A DNA stretch of 64,000 bases from Corynebacterium curieae (GTDB lineage Bacteria > Actinomycetota > Actinomycetes > Mycobacteriales > Mycobacteriaceae). Shown piece by piece: positions 16,043-25,379 of this stretch (positions within the stretch are counted from its first letter, which is position 1; each line of letters opens with the position of its first letter). The notes under the pieces are model-generated. The model searched no databases. It was not told the origin of the DNA and worked only from the letters and a program-made list of their open reading frames with translations. The DNA lies in assembly GCF_027570035.1 (NCBI RefSeq), contig NZ_JAKMUU010000001.1:744001-808000 (forward strand). The letters run 5' to 3'. Position numbers and translations under genes: made by a program.

Positions 16043-18010
16043 TTAGAACGGGAGGTTAGGCAGCGGTGGGAGCTTGAAATCCTTCAGCTTCTTAAGGTCG
16101 AGGCCGGGGTGACCATTCATGTACCAAGCTACGATGCCAGCGCCTACGCCTAGGGCAGTAAGGATAGCCGCAATGACGCCGCCCTTGGAAGAACCAGCAG
16201 AAGAGCTGGAGCTCGAGTCAGCGGGCTTATTTGTGCCAGGCCGCGGCTTGGACTCTTGGTGCAACTTAGTGATGGAAGGCACGCCCTGTTCAGTAACCGT
16301 CGGGTCATCCATATCCTCAACAACGTCCTTGAGGTTAGTGCCAGCGCGAGAGGAATTATCCACCTTTTCGATAGATGCGTAATCCTTAGCAACGGTGCCA
16401 TCGGTCTCGTTCAGGAAAAGCTTCGGTGCCTTCTCTCCGGCGTTGAAGTCGAACATGTTGTTCAGTTTCCCGGCGCGCTCGTCAAAGGCAACGCCTCCCA
16501 GGCGGCCGAGGCCCCAGTTGTCCTGGATGAACTTGGTAACAGAGGTCTGCTCAGTGTAGGTGGAATCGATGTGATTAGTCTTTGCGTACGGGGAAATGAC
16601 CAACAGAGGCTGGCGGGTGCCTGGACCGCACTGGCCATGCTTATCGCCGGCGACGCCGACCTTCGCTGCGGCAGCGGTACAGATTTCCTTATCCTGGTGT
16701 GGATCGTTGGAACCGTTTAAGATTTCTGGGGCTTTGTGGTCATACCAGCCATCGGAATCATCGTAGGCGATGACCACTGCGGTGGAATCCCACTCTGGGG
16801 AGTTCTGCAGCTCGTTGATGTAGTGGGTAATGAAAGCCTGCTCGTCTAACGGATTGGAGTAGCCGGCGTGGCCGTCCTGGTAGTTCGCGGCCTTCAAGAA
16901 CGACACGGCCGGCAAATTGCCCTGTTCGATTGCGGTGTCGAAATCCTTCAAGTCGTACTGATGGTTGGCACGATCGGTCTTGCCAATCATGTCATCGCTC
17001 GACGGTGCCAGGTGGTGCGGGTTTGCGGTGGAGGCGTAGTACTGGAACGGCTGGTGGTGCGGATTGTAGTCCGTTTGGTTCTGACCGGTCAGCGTGGTGT
17101 GGGACGCGCCGCAGCGAGCGCGGGCATTATCGGTGGCCTCGTCGGTCGGGCGGAAGCCGCCCTGGAACCAGCCCCAGGTGACGTCCTTGTCATTGAGCTG
17201 GTCGCCGATGTTTTTGGAGTGCATCGCAGTCACCTGGTTGGTGCCGGCGGAGGAGTTATTAGAGCAGTCGTCGTAAAGCGGGTCTGGGTCGCCGACAACG
17301 GTGGCGGTCTTGCCGTCTTCAGATACGCCAGCGAGGGCGTGGTTCTTGCCTGCTTCGATCTTCTTTTGCTCACCGGTGGCTGGGTCATGCATGGTACCGC
17401 CGGCCACTGTGCCGGAAATCAGGTTCAGTGCTCCAGGGGTGGATGGGCCAAAGATGGTGGAGTAGCTATTGTCGTTCATCGCGAAGTTCTGCGCATAGTT
17501 CCACATACCGGTGACGGTATTGCCATCGTAATAGCCCATGGTCATACCTGGGGCGGCGTAGTAGCCGTTGGAGGATTTATCGATGTCGGTAGACACGGTC
17601 TCTGGGAATTTGTCCATCTTGCCACCGTTGTACGCGGCCTGCTCATCGCCGTAGTGGTGATTCTGATCCGTGGTGACAGCGTGGTCTGGCCCAATGCGGA
17701 AGGGCTTGACGGAGTTGGGGTTCTTCTCCCCCATTACGCCATCGTTTTCGAGGTTTTTTGCTTTAGGGGTGCCCTTTTTGGCAGTGAACTTTGGGGCTTC
17801 TTTATCGCTGCCCTGCAGCTTCTCGCCGTCCTTGTTTAAGGCATTCGGATAGGTTCCGAAGTAGTGGTCGAAGGAGATATTCTCCGAGTAAATGACTACA
17901 ACGTGCTCAATCGGGGTGGTGGTGGTGGCCGCCTGGGCGATGCCGGGGACGAGTGAAGTGGTGGCGGCTGCGGTAGCGCAGACGGCCACAGCACGAGAGC
18001 GAAGCTTCAT
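16043..18010 (-). CDS. Secreted, membrane-anchored phosphoesterase (phospholipase C/acid phosphatase family), 655 aa
   Basis: Member of the phosphoesterase family (PF04185) that includes bacterial non-haemolytic phospholipase C and acid phosphatase AcpA. A Sec signal peptide (1-27, ending AQA) is followed by the hallmark HVVVIYSENISFDHYFGTYPN, where ENxSFDHYFG contributes the metal site and nucleophile. Further family motifs are PAVSFLK and VVIAYDDSDGWYDH. After a Ser/Pro-rich linker (about 590-612) comes one transmembrane helix (about 614-632), so the enzyme is tethered outside the membrane. Phospholipid or phosphomonoester substrate cannot be decided from sequence. It is the first gene of the operon with efeO and efeB; possible links are phosphate release from iron-phosphate or host membrane damage. 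Both are inference. Confidence 0.87.
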   Translation of the reverse strand: MKLRSRAVAVCATAAATTSLVPGIAQAATTTTPIEHVVVIYSENISFDHYFGTYPNALNKDGEKLQGSDKEAPKFTAKKGTPKAKNLENDGVMGEKNPNSVKPFRIGPDHAVTTDQNHHYGDEQAAYNGGKMDKFPETVSTDIDKSSNGYYAAPGMTMGYYDGNTVTGMWNYAQNFAMNDNSYSTIFGPSTPGALNLISGTVAGGTMHDPATGEQKKIEAGKNHALAGVSEDGKTATVVGDPDPLYDDCSNNSSAGTNQVTAMHSKNIGDQLNDKDVTWGWFQGGFRPTDEATDNARARCGASHTTLTGQNQTDYNPHHQPFQYYASTANPHHLAPSSDDMIGKTDRANHQYDLKDFDTAIEQGNLPAVSFLKAANYQDGHAGYSNPLDEQAFITHYINELQNSPEWDSTAVVIAYDDSDGWYDHKAPEILNGSNDPHQDKEICTAAAAKVGVAGDKHGQCGPGTRQPLLVISPYAKTNHIDSTYTEQTSVTKFIQDNWGLGRLGGVAFDERAGKLNNMFDFNAGEKAPKLFLNETDGTVAKDYASIEKVDNSSRAGTNLKDVVEDMDDPTVTEQGVPSITKLHQESKPRPGTNKPADSSSSSSAGSSKGGVIAAILTALGVGAGIVAWYMNGHPGLDLKKLKDFKLPPLPNLPF

Positions 18011-18133
18011 AAAAAATCCAACCTTGGTCGAGAATTAGCGGGGCAGGTCGAAAGTGGCTGTGGCTCACCGGCGAGTCATCGGTCGCTTTCGAATCGAGAT
18101 TTAACGCCGCGAAAACATAAACCGCAACTAGTT

Positions 18134-18164
18134 AAAAAGGGCGCTCCGGCCGAGAGGACGCCCT
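18134..18164 (-). terminator. Terminator downstream of lepA
   Basis: Stem AGGGCG/CGCCCT with a GC-rich interior and a run of five T on the minus strand just after the hairpin. It lies about 100 bases beyond the lepA stop, within the 257-base gap before the phosphoesterase gene. That gap must also contain the phosphoesterase promoter; I see no clear DtxR-type iron box in it. Confidence 0.75.
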
Positions 18165-18267
18165 AAAGGGGCAGCTCACCTTGAAATTTTTGACAGACGC
18201 GCCCCGGGGTTGTTAACGAAGAATTAAGAATCTATTCGGCTTCGCTTTGCCAATAGGGGGTGCGAGG

Positions 18268-20118
18268 TTAGTCGTTGGCGTCAGTAGACAGCGCGGCCAC
18301 AAAAGCCTCCTGCGGCACCGAGACGGAGCCCAAGGTCTTCATGCGCTTCTTGCCGGCCTTCTGCTTTTCCAGCAGCTTGCGCTTACGGGAGATATCGCCG
18401 CCGTAGCACTTGGCTAGCACGTCCTTGCGCATAGCGCGGATGTTTTCGCGGGCAATGATCTTCGAGCCGATGGCCGCCTGGACGGGCACCTCGAACTGCT
18501 GGCGCGGGATGAGCTCCTTGAGCTTCTTGGTCATCTTATTGCCGTACCACTGGGCGGAATCGCGGTGGACGATGGCAGAGAAGGCGTCGACTGGGTCGCC
18601 GTTGAGCAAAATGTCGACCTTGACTAGGTCCGCGAGTTGCTCGCCGGCCTCCTCATAGTTCAGCGAGGCGTAGCCCTTGGTGCGGGACTTGAGCATATCG
18701 AAAAAGTCGAAGATGATTTCGCCGAGCGGCATGGTGTAGCGCAGCTCCACGCGGTCCTCGGAAAGGTAGTCCATGCCGCCCATCTGGCCGCGCTTGGACT
18801 GGCAGAGTTCCATGGTGGGGCCGACAAATTGCTCAGGCACGATGACGGTCATCTTCACCACAGGCTCGTAAACCTCGGTAAGTTTTCCTTCCGGCCAGTC
18901 GGAGGGATTGTGGACCCACTTTTCCTCGCCGTCTTCGGCCACCACGCGGTAGGTCACCGAAGGCGCGGTGGAAATCAGGTCGAGGCCGAACTCGCGCTCT
19001 AGGCGGTCACGCGTGATTTCCATATGCAAAAGGCCCAAGAAACCGCAGCGGAAACCAAAACCGAGGGCAACGGAGGTTTCGGGCTCGAAGGTTAAGGAGG
19101 CGTCGTTAAGCTGCAGCTTTTCCAGGGCATCGCGCAGGTCCGGGAAGTCGGCCTGAGAAATGGGGAATAGGCCGGAGTAGACCATCGGGTCCGGATCCTT
19201 GTAGCCCTTGAGCGGGGTGTCGGCACCACCGTTGGACCAGGTGACAGTATCGCCCACCTTGGTCTCGCGAACGTCTTTTACGCCGGTAATCAGGTAGCCC
19301 ACCTCGCCAGGGCCCAAGCCCTCACACTTTTGCATCGTGGGCGAAACGATGCCGATTTCCAGCAGCTCGTGATTGGCGTTGGTCGACATCATGGTGACCT
19401 TCTGGCGCGGGGTGAGCTTGCCATCCACCATGCGGATATAGGTCACCACGCCGCGGTAAGTGTCATAGACGGAGTCAAAAATCATGGCGCGGGCCGGCGC
19501 ATCGGCGTCGAATTCAGAGGACGGTGGCGGGACTAGCTCGCAGACCTTGTCCAGCAGCTCGACGACGCCCTCGCCAGTCTTGCCGGAAACGCGCAGCACC
19601 TCTTCCGGCTCGCAACCGATGATATTGGCGATTTCCAGCGCGTATTTTTCCGGGTCGGCGGCCGGCAGGTCGATTTTATTGAGGACCGGGATGATTTCCA
19701 GGTCGTTTTCCATCGCCAGGTAGAGGTTGGCGAGGGTTTGGGCTTCGATGCCCTGGGCGGCGTCGACAAGCAGGATGGCGCCCTCACATGCCTCGAGCGC
19801 GCGGGAGACCTCGTAGGTAAAGTCCACGTGGCCGGGGGTGTCGATCATCTGCATGACAATCTGTTCCCCCTGCGCGGTGCCGGACTGGGGCACCCACGGC
19901 AGGCGGACGTTCTGCGCCTTAATGGTAATGCCGCGCTCGCGCTCGATGTCCATATTATCGAGGAACTGGTCACGCATATCGCGCTCCGCAACCACCTTGG
20001 ATAGCTGCAGGATGCGGTCCGCCAGCGTCGACTTGCCGTGGTCGATGTGAGCAATAATGCAGAAGTTTCGGATTCGGGCGGGATCCGTAAACGTCGTGGC
20101 CGCAAAGTTTTCAGACAT
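18268..20118 (-). CDS. lepA: Elongation factor 4 (LepA), 616 aa
   Basis: Ribosome-associated translational GTPase that back-translocates or aids assembly of stalled ribosomes. The start ATG at 20118 gives the canonical beginning …[20 protein letters not shown]; the open frame runs further upstream but only across the divergent gene. GTPase motifs: AHIDHGKS (G1), RGITI (G2), DTPGHVDF (G3), NKID (G4). The elongation-factor domains and the LepA-specific C-terminal domain (…[22 protein letters not shown]) are complete, matching the family length of about 600-615. It has the divergent PemK-like gene 18 bases upstream, so the two promoters overlap the opposite coding starts. Confidence 0.97.
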   Translation of the reverse strand: MSENFAATTFTDPARIRNFCIIAHIDHGKSTLADRILQLSKVVAERDMRDQFLDNMDIERERGITIKAQNVRLPWVPQSGTAQGEQIVMQMIDTPGHVDFTYEVSRALEACEGAILLVDAAQGIEAQTLANLYLAMENDLEIIPVLNKIDLPAADPEKYALEIANIIGCEPEEVLRVSGKTGEGVVELLDKVCELVPPPSSEFDADAPARAMIFDSVYDTYRGVVTYIRMVDGKLTPRQKVTMMSTNANHELLEIGIVSPTMQKCEGLGPGEVGYLITGVKDVRETKVGDTVTWSNGGADTPLKGYKDPDPMVYSGLFPISQADFPDLRDALEKLQLNDASLTFEPETSVALGFGFRCGFLGLLHMEITRDRLEREFGLDLISTAPSVTYRVVAEDGEEKWVHNPSDWPEGKLTEVYEPVVKMTVIVPEQFVGPTMELCQSKRGQMGGMDYLSEDRVELRYTMPLGEIIFDFFDMLKSRTKGYASLNYEEAGEQLADLVKVDILLNGDPVDAFSAIVHRDSAQWYGNKMTKKLKELIPRQQFEVPVQAAIGSKIIARENIRAMRKDVLAKCYGGDISRKRKLLEKQKAGKKRMKTLGSVSVPQEAFVAALSTDAND

Positions 20119-20136
20119 AGGTCTACAATAGTCGAC

Positions 20137-20673
20137 ATGAAAAGCGGCATGCTCACCCGTCTGCGCCAGGCGCTGGGAATCAGCGAGCGCGAGCCCGTCG
20201 ACGCCGGTCTGACCCGCATCAATTCCCGGCTGGGGCTGGATAGGTCGGATGAATTCCACGAGCCCCGCAAGGCCGCCGATATCCGGGTTGAGGCCACCGC
20301 TTCCCACCCCCGCTCCATATTTTTTACACCCGATATGGATGGCCAGGCCGATTCTGGCGAGGTGGTCTGGGTGTGGGTGCCCTCCGAGGGCAAGCAGGCA
20401 CCACCGCGCGAGCGCGCCATTTTGGTCGTCGGCCGCACCCGCACCACGGTGATGGGTCTGCTTATCTCCCCCAACCCGAAGCATGCGCTTGACGATGCCT
20501 GGCTGGAAATCGGCTCCGGCGAGTGGGACGAATCTGGATGCGATTGTTGGGTGCGCCTCGACCGCCTCCTCGAGGTCTCCGAGGAGCAGGTGCGCCGGCA
20601 GGGCACGCTTTTCCCAGAACGCAGATTCGAAAGAATCGCAAATAGGTTGCGGGCGCGCTATCACTGGGCATAG
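20137..20673 (+). CDS. PemK/MazF-like protein, 178 aa
   Basis: Actinobacterial protein of the PemK/MazF fold, always found near lepA/rpsT in corynebacteria. ATG 20137 was chosen; the longer frame overlaps lepA. The MazF-like barrel begins at about residue 67 (GEVVWVWVP…[11 protein letters not shown]) and carries [12 protein letters not shown], then [21 protein letters not shown] in place of the usual toxin C-terminus. There is no antitoxin gene beside it and it has a long N-terminal extension (1-60). Hence it is probably a domesticated chromosomal relative rather than one half of a toxin-antitoxin pair; RNase activity is unproven. Confidence 0.8.
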   Translation: MKSGMLTRLRQALGISEREPVDAGLTRINSRLGLDRSDEFHEPRKAADIRVEATASHPRSIFFTPDMDGQADSGEVVWVWVPSEGKQAPPRERAILVVGRTRTTVMGLLISPNPKHALDDAWLEIGSGEWDESGCDCWVRLDRLLEVSEEQVRRQGTLFPERRFERIANRLRARYHWA

Positions 20674-20894
20674 CGGCTGCGCAGCGTATGGAAAGGGTTT
20701 TGGTGGGAAGGACGCCGTACTGCTATTGTGAGTTGGTTACTTACTTGCCGGGCGCGTTGGTCGGGGCGGGCAGGACCTTGGGTTCGCCCTTCGAATACTA
20801 GCGCCGAGCGCACCAGTAGACGCTGGGGCGCGGGAGTAGTCCGAGCAGGTCGGTTTCTACGTCAATCATTTTCGATTACTAAGAGGTATTTTTC

Positions 20895-21158
20895 ATGGCA
20901 AATATCAAGTCCAAGCAGAAGCGCGTTATCACCAACGAGAAGGCACGCCGCCGCAATAAGAGCATCCGCTCCGCAGTGCGTACCGAGATCCGCAAGTTCC
21001 GCGAGGCTGTTGCTACCGGCGACAAGGCTGCTGCCGAGAAGCAGCTGCGCGTGGCTTCCCGCGCCCTGGACAAGTCCGTGTCCAAGGGTGTCTTCCACCG
21101 CAACACCGCTGCCAACAAGAAGTCCGGCATGGCTTCCGCTTTCAACAAGATGGACTAA
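20895..21158 (+). CDS. rpsT: 30S ribosomal protein S20, 87 aa
   Basis: Primary 16S rRNA-binding protein of the small subunit. The sequence [26 protein letters not shown]…[10 protein letters not shown] is the standard S20 start, and the protein is the usual 87 residues of basic helical bundle. The ribosome site AAGAGG lies eight bases before the ATG. The gene stands alone with a 220-base leader after the PemK-like gene and its own terminator, as usual for rpsT. Confidence 0.98.
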   Translation: MANIKSKQKRVITNEKARRRNKSIRSAVRTEIRKFREAVATGDKAAAEKQLRVASRALDKSVSKGVFHRNTAANKKSGMASAFNKMD

Positions 21159-21176
21159 GAGCCAGTACAGGAAATT

Positions 21177-21216
21177 CCCTCGGCCGCATTCCACGGAGTG
21201 CGCCGAGGGATTTTTC
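21177..21216 (+). terminator. rpsT terminator
   Basis: Stem CCCTCGGC(C)GCA pairs with TGCGCCGAGGG, followed by ATTTTTCTT. It starts 18 bases after the rpsT stop. Confidence 0.9.
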
Positions 21217-21251
21217 TTGCCCCAATGGGGCTGCAGGTTAGCGTGCGGCGC

Positions 21252-21830
21252 TTAGGCCAGCTCGTCGTTGAAGTAGTCTTCGAAGATGGCGCCGGCGTTG
21301 TGATAGGCGTCGGCAAGCGATGTGCCGCCGCGGGACTCCACGAAGGTCTCAATGGCGGTTTGGAATTGGGTGTGGATGATATTGACGGTGGGCGTTAGGC
21401 GTGGATCGGAAGATTTCCAGCCCTCGCGCGCCTGCACGGCTTGGCGGATGCGCTGGACAATGCGCCTATTGCGCTGGTAGTACATGCCACGCAGCTTGGC
21501 ATCCTTGGCAAGCGCCCGCGCGGTGAGTTGGGAGATTTCCGGAAAAAACTCGTTGCCTACGGCGCGCTTAAATTCGGCCTTGGCCATAATTTCAGAATCC
21601 TCGCGCAGGCTCCCGGTGGGCAGCCCCGCAGCGAAGTTCTGGAACTGGTACTCCACTTCCTCAGAAAATTCGGGACCCAAAACTGCCGATTCTTTGTCCT
21701 TTATATAGTTAAATAAGGTGCGCCGAGAAACGCCCACCTTCTGGGCGAGCTCTTCCATGGTAAAACCGTCATACCCATTGTCTATGACGAGGTTGAGCGC
21801 AGCGACTCGAATCTTTGATATACGCGGCAT
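21252..21830 (-). CDS. TetR-family transcriptional regulator, 192 aa
   Basis: One-component repressor. The start MPRISKIRVAALNLVIDNGYDGFTMEELAQKVGVSRRTLFNYIKDKESAV shows the complete TetR N-terminal helix-turn-helix, with recognition helix VSRRTLFNYI. The rest is a helical ligand-binding domain with the actinobacterial pattern (DPRLTPTVNIIHTQFQTAIETFV). ATG 21830 fits the family start; a longer frame reaches 21983. No gene is divergent close by except the adenine methylase 333 bases away, so its target is uncertain. An inverted repeat in that gap (21940/21994) may be an operator. Confidence 0.88.
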   Translation of the reverse strand: MPRISKIRVAALNLVIDNGYDGFTMEELAQKVGVSRRTLFNYIKDKESAVLGPEFSEEVEYQFQNFAAGLPTGSLREDSEIMAKAEFKRAVGNEFFPEISQLTARALAKDAKLRGMYYQRNRRIVQRIRQAVQAREGWKSSDPRLTPTVNIIHTQFQTAIETFVESRGGTSLADAYHNAGAIFEDYFNDELA

Positions 21831-22163
21831 GGATGCCCCTTTCTGTCCCGACGCTCTAAAAGCTTCAGTTACGTTTTCTAGCTCCCCAAGGCATTGTGTG
21901 AAATTTCTATTTTGCCTACAAACTAAGGGATTTTGGGGCGATTTTATTACCTTATATTCGCCTTGGGAAACCGCTATGCTCACCGAATAAAATCACGGCC
22001 GGCGGGACTGCGCGTTTGCGCCCGTCATGGCACTATTTGGCAAAACTGTGATGTTAGACAACTGCGAACGCAAGCTTCGGACCGGAACATCGCATAAATA
22101 CGCTCGCGCGTTCGAAAGGCCGATGGTGCTCGTGTCCGGCGCGGCGGCTAAGATGAGTCAACG
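21831..22163. promoter_or_regulatory. Intergenic region between tetR and the methylase gene
   Basis: A 333-base region without a gene. It contains a 9-bp inverted repeat GATTTTATT (21940-21948) and AATAAAATC (21986-21994). It should hold divergent promoters for tetR and for the restriction-modification pair. No ribosome site stronger than a weak one precedes the methylase ATG. Confidence 0.4.
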
Positions 22164-23006
22164 ATGAAAAACGTTAAACCACTGGTGAAATGGGCGGGCG
22201 GAAAGCGCCAGCTCCTGCCGCATATCCACGCCGCCCTGCCGGCGGATGCCCCGCGGCGTTTCTATGAACCTTTCATCGGTGGCGGAGCGGTCCTTTTCTC
22301 CCTCGAACCAGCCAGCGCACGGGTCAACGATCTCAATAGCGAGCTCATCAACTTGTATGAGGTGGTGCGCGGCGGCGTCGATGAGCTCATTGACGTGCTC
22401 GCGGGCTATCCCAATGAGGCGGAGTTTTTCTATGCGCTGCGGGCAGTGGACCGGGATGCCCAGCGGTTTGCCGCCCTCTCCCCTGTCGAGCGTGCCGCGC
22501 GCACGCTGTATCTCAACCGGACCTGCTATAACGGCCTGTACCGCGTGAACGCGGCGGGGCAATTTAATGCACCGTTCGGACGCTATAAAAACCCCACCAT
22601 CTGCGATGAGGCGACGCTGCGCGCTGTCCACCGCTATTTTGCGGATAATGATGTGAGCTTTTCCCAAGGCGATTTCGCCGCAGCAGTGGCGGACGCGGGT
22701 AAAGGCGATTTCGTCTATTTCGATCCGCCCTATGACCCGGTAAACGTGACGAGCTCGTTTACCGGCTATCAAAAGGGCGGCTTTGACCGCGCGGAGCAAG
22801 AGCGCCTCAAAGAGGTCTGCGATGAGTTGGATCATCGCGGGGTAAAGTTCCTACTGTCGAATTCAGCCACCGAGTTCATTCGGGATCTCTATGCGGACTA
22901 TGAGATAGGCATCGTCGGGGCAACACGGGCAATAAACTCCGTCGGTTCGAAGCGCGGCAAGGTCGATGAAGTGCTGGTGCGCAACTACGAGGTAACCCGT
23001 GGCTAG
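22164..23006 (+). CDS. D12-class adenine DNA methyltransferase (Dam/DpnM-like), 280 aa
   Basis: N6-adenine methyltransferase of the alpha (D12) class. It begins with the family start KPLVKWAGGKRQLLPHI (AdoMet-binding), then FYEPFIGGGAVLFSL, and carries motif IV DPPYDPV at 187-193. The length and the signature TCYNGLYRVNAAGQFNAPFGRYKNP match Dam, M.DpnII and M.MboI-type enzymes, whose target is GATC. Specificity here is inferred by family, not shown. The stop lies inside the start of the following endonuclease gene with an eight-base overlap, so the two are made together as a type II restriction-modification system. Confidence 0.92.
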   Translation: MKNVKPLVKWAGGKRQLLPHIHAALPADAPRRFYEPFIGGGAVLFSLEPASARVNDLNSELINLYEVVRGGVDELIDVLAGYPNEAEFFYALRAVDRDAQRFAALSPVERAARTLYLNRTCYNGLYRVNAAGQFNAPFGRYKNPTICDEATLRAVHRYFADNDVSFSQGDFAAAVADAGKGDFVYFDPPYDPVNVTSSFTGYQKGGFDRAEQERLKEVCDELDHRGVKFLLSNSATEFIRDLYADYEIGIVGATRAINSVGSKRGKVDEVLVRNYEVTRG

Positions 23007-24339
23007 CGGTCCGCAGGCGCATGCAGAACGGGAGCTGCGGGCACGATTTGGCGTGCCGGAGTCGGTAAAGCTGGGCGTTAATGACTGGGGCTGGCTGCGC
23101 GTCCTAGCTGCCGGCTACGGCGACGAGCTGGAACAGCACGGATACTTCTTCATTGGTGCCCGCGAGCTGGAAGAGATCTCAGGCAGGCAGCCGCGGCTGA
23201 TGGCCAAGCATGATTTCTCTACCTCCCGGCCGTGGATCTTTCAGCGCTTGCGGCTCGGTATCGTGCCGGTCAGCCGCCGCGAATACCTGGTGGGGCGATT
23301 CAATCTCTACGAGAGATTTCCAGAGACGCAGCGCGGCGAGGTACGCACACTGGAGCTGCCGGCGGGGCTGGATACTCTCTCGATGGAGGGGGTGAGCTCG
23401 GAGGCGGTGGCGTTAAATGGGGCGTCGGCAAGCGGGATGCTAGAGGACTTCCTGGGATGCGGGCCGTTGCAGGCCACGGTGGCAGGGCGCATGTCCACGC
23501 GCGAGCTGCAGGTGCGGCTGCCAGACTTGGGCGTGGATGTGGCGGTGGACCGCGCGCAGATGGAAATCGACGGCGGCTTTGAATCGCTCGAGCATCTGGT
23601 GCTGGTGGAGGCGAAGAATCACCTTTCGGATGATTTCAATATCCGGCAGCTATATTTTCCCTACCGGCGCTTCCAGCAGCGCCTTGCCAAGGACGTGGTG
23701 CCGGTCTACCTGGTGTATTCCAATGGCATTTTCCATCTATACCGCTATGAATTTCGGGACCCGGCGGATTTTCGCAGCATTGCGCTAGTCGATAGCGCCC
23801 GCTACGCACTGTCGGCCTCGAACCTAGATACACAGGCGGCGCTAGATATCGTGCGAGCGGTGGAGCCGGAAGCCGAGCCGGCGGTGCCCTTCCCGCAGGC
23901 CAATAGCTTTGAGCGGGTGGTCAACCTCTTGGAGCTCATCGCGCTGCAGCCGCTGAGCAAGGCGGAGATTACCCAGCGCTATGACTTCGACCCGCGGCAG
24001 GCGGACTATTATGCCAACGCCGCGCGCTACCTCGGGCTCGCGGAGCTGACAGATGAGGCTTGGGAGCCAACCGAGCGCGGCCGGCGCGTCATCGAGCAGC
24101 CGCAGCGCGACGCCCGGAATGCGGCACTGATACGGTCGCTTGCCGCGCGGCGGGTTTTCCGCGAGGTACTCGAGCTCAGCTTGGCCCGCGGCGCGGTGGC
24201 CAGCACCGCAGAGATCGTTGCAGCGATGGAGGGGCTGGGCCTGAGCTTGGCGACGTCCCAACGGCGCGCCTCCACCGTCGCCCGCTGGACCCAGTGGGTG
24301 CTCGATACGGTGGCCGAGGGAACACCGCGGCTATTTTAG
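22999..24339 (+). CDS. Type II restriction endonuclease, 446 aa
   Basis: The partner of the upstream adenine methylase. It starts at a GTG (22999) inside the methylase stop. I do not recognise a named isoschizomer group, but it resembles uncharacterised type II restriction enzymes (DUF6996/DUF6997-like). The likely PD-(D/E)XK centre is at about 185-206: an acidic strand around AVDRAQMEIDGGFESLEHL is followed by VLVEAKNH, with E204 and K206. The N-terminal part has WIFQRLRLGIVPVSRREYL. The C-terminal 130 residues form a winged-helix-like region (ITQRYDFDPRQADYYANAARYLGLA…RRV) that probably reads DNA. It converges on the LysE gene with a four-base overlap. Confidence 0.82.
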   Translation: MASGPQAHAERELRARFGVPESVKLGVNDWGWLRVLAAGYGDELEQHGYFFIGARELEEISGRQPRLMAKHDFSTSRPWIFQRLRLGIVPVSRREYLVGRFNLYERFPETQRGEVRTLELPAGLDTLSMEGVSSEAVALNGASASGMLEDFLGCGPLQATVAGRMSTRELQVRLPDLGVDVAVDRAQMEIDGGFESLEHLVLVEAKNHLSDDFNIRQLYFPYRRFQQRLAKDVVPVYLVYSNGIFHLYRYEFRDPADFRSIALVDSARYALSASNLDTQAALDIVRAVEPEAEPAVPFPQANSFERVVNLLELIALQPLSKAEITQRYDFDPRQADYYANAARYLGLAELTDEAWEPTERGRRVIEQPQRDARNAALIRSLAARRVFREVLELSLARGAVASTAEIVAAMEGLGLSLATSQRRASTVARWTQWVLDTVAEGTPRLF

Positions 24340-24983
24340 GCCAGTAGGTTCTGCGCGCCGGAGATGATGAGGATGATGCCGGCGATGATGAAAAACAGGC
24401 CGGAGCCGATGTCGATCCACGGGCCGGCGGCGATGAGCTTGCGGCGCACCGCGTTGGTGGAAATCACCGTGGCGACAACGAGGAAGAAAAGGAAGGCCGA
24501 GAGCGATAACGAGAGCGTGAGCGCGATGGCCAACCATGCCGGCGGGCTGGCGGGAAGCAGCGGGGCAATCATCGCGGCGAGGAAGAGCACGATTTTCGGG
24601 TTGGACATATTCGTGGCTAGCCCCACCTTGAAAGCGGTGCGCAGCCGGCCGAGCTGGGCGGCGGCGTCTTCTAAATCCACGGGCGGGTTGGACCGCTGGG
24701 CGATGCCGCTGCGCAGCGCGCGCGAACCCATAAATACCAGGAAGCAGCCGCCGACGACTTGGACCGCGCCCAAAATTTCCGGGAAGGCCGTCAGCAGCGC
24801 GGCGGCGCCGAAAACGGTGGCGGCGCACCAAAAGAGCACGCCGATCTGGATGCCGGCGGCCGCCGCAATGGCATGGCGGCGCGAGCGGGTGGCGTAGCGG
24901 GTTACCAGGATAATGTCTGGGCCAGGCGAGGCCACGCCCACCAGGTTCATCAGTAGGAGGGTGAAAAAGGACGTCCAGGTCAC
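24336..24983 (-). CDS. LysE/RhtB-family amino-acid exporter, 215 aa
   Basis: Inner-membrane exporter of the LysE/RhtB family, which removes excess amino acids such as lysine, threonine or homoserine lactones. It has the family opening with the conserved SPGPD (about residues 19-23) and six hydrophobic segments over 215 residues. The motif NMSNPKIVLFL, typical of the family, follows the cytoplasmic loop. The stop overlaps the end of the convergent restriction gene and the start overlaps the stop of the ankyrin gene (ATGA), so it is coupled to holA/ankyrin expression. Substrate unknown. Confidence 0.87.
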   Translation of the reverse strand: MTWTSFFTLLLMNLVGVASPGPDIILVTRYATRSRRHAIAAAAGIQIGVLFWCAATVFGAAALLTAFPEILGAVQVVGGCFLVFMGSRALRSGIAQRSNPPVDLEDAAAQLGRLRTAFKVGLATNMSNPKIVLFLAAMIAPLLPASPPAWLAIALTLSLSLSAFLFFLVVATVISTNAVRRKLIAAGPWIDIGSGLFFIIAGIILIISGAQNLLA

Positions 24984-25369
24984 TCCCCTGCCTCGCTTTC
25001 TAGGCGCGGGACGAGGTCTTCGCGGCCAAACATGCGGGCAGAATCCAGCGCGGAGGGCTGGCCGGCGGTAGGGTCGGCGTGGGCGGCAAGGAGGGCGTCG
25101 ATAACCGCGTCTTCCTTCTTGAAGATGGCGCCGGCCAGCGGGGACTGGCCGCGATCATTGAGCAGGTTGACGTCCGCGCCGGCGCGGGCAAGTGCGGTAA
25201 CCAGCTCGGCGTGGCCGTGATAGGCGGCGAGCATGAGAAAGGACTGGCCTTCGTGGTTAACGAGGACGATATTTACGCCGTGGTCGATATAGGCGAGGAG
25301 GTCCAGGTTGCCCTCGCGCGCCATGTCAAAGAGTCGACCGGCGAATTCTTGCACTTGCGTCTCAGACAT
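24980..25369 (-). CDS. Ankyrin-repeat protein, 129 aa
   Basis: Small cytoplasmic scaffold made of ankyrin repeats. At least three are visible: DLLAYIDHGVNIVLVNHEGQ, SFLMLAAYHGHAELVTALAR and ADVNLLNDRGQSPLAGAIFK, followed by a partial fourth. There is no signal peptide. Orthologues in corynebacteria lie in this same position behind holA. It overlaps the LysE gene by four bases and follows holA by ten. Partner unknown. Confidence 0.85.
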   Translation of the reverse strand: MSETQVQEFAGRLFDMAREGNLDLLAYIDHGVNIVLVNHEGQSFLMLAAYHGHAELVTALARAGADVNLLNDRGQSPLAGAIFKKEDAVIDALLAAHADPTAGQPSALDSARMFGREDLVPRLESEAGE

Positions 25370-25379
25370 GGTTTCTAGC

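Noticed and set aside
20119..20664. 182-residue N-terminal extension of LepA
   Set aside because: It is antisense to the PemK-like gene, and the normal LepA start is at 20118.
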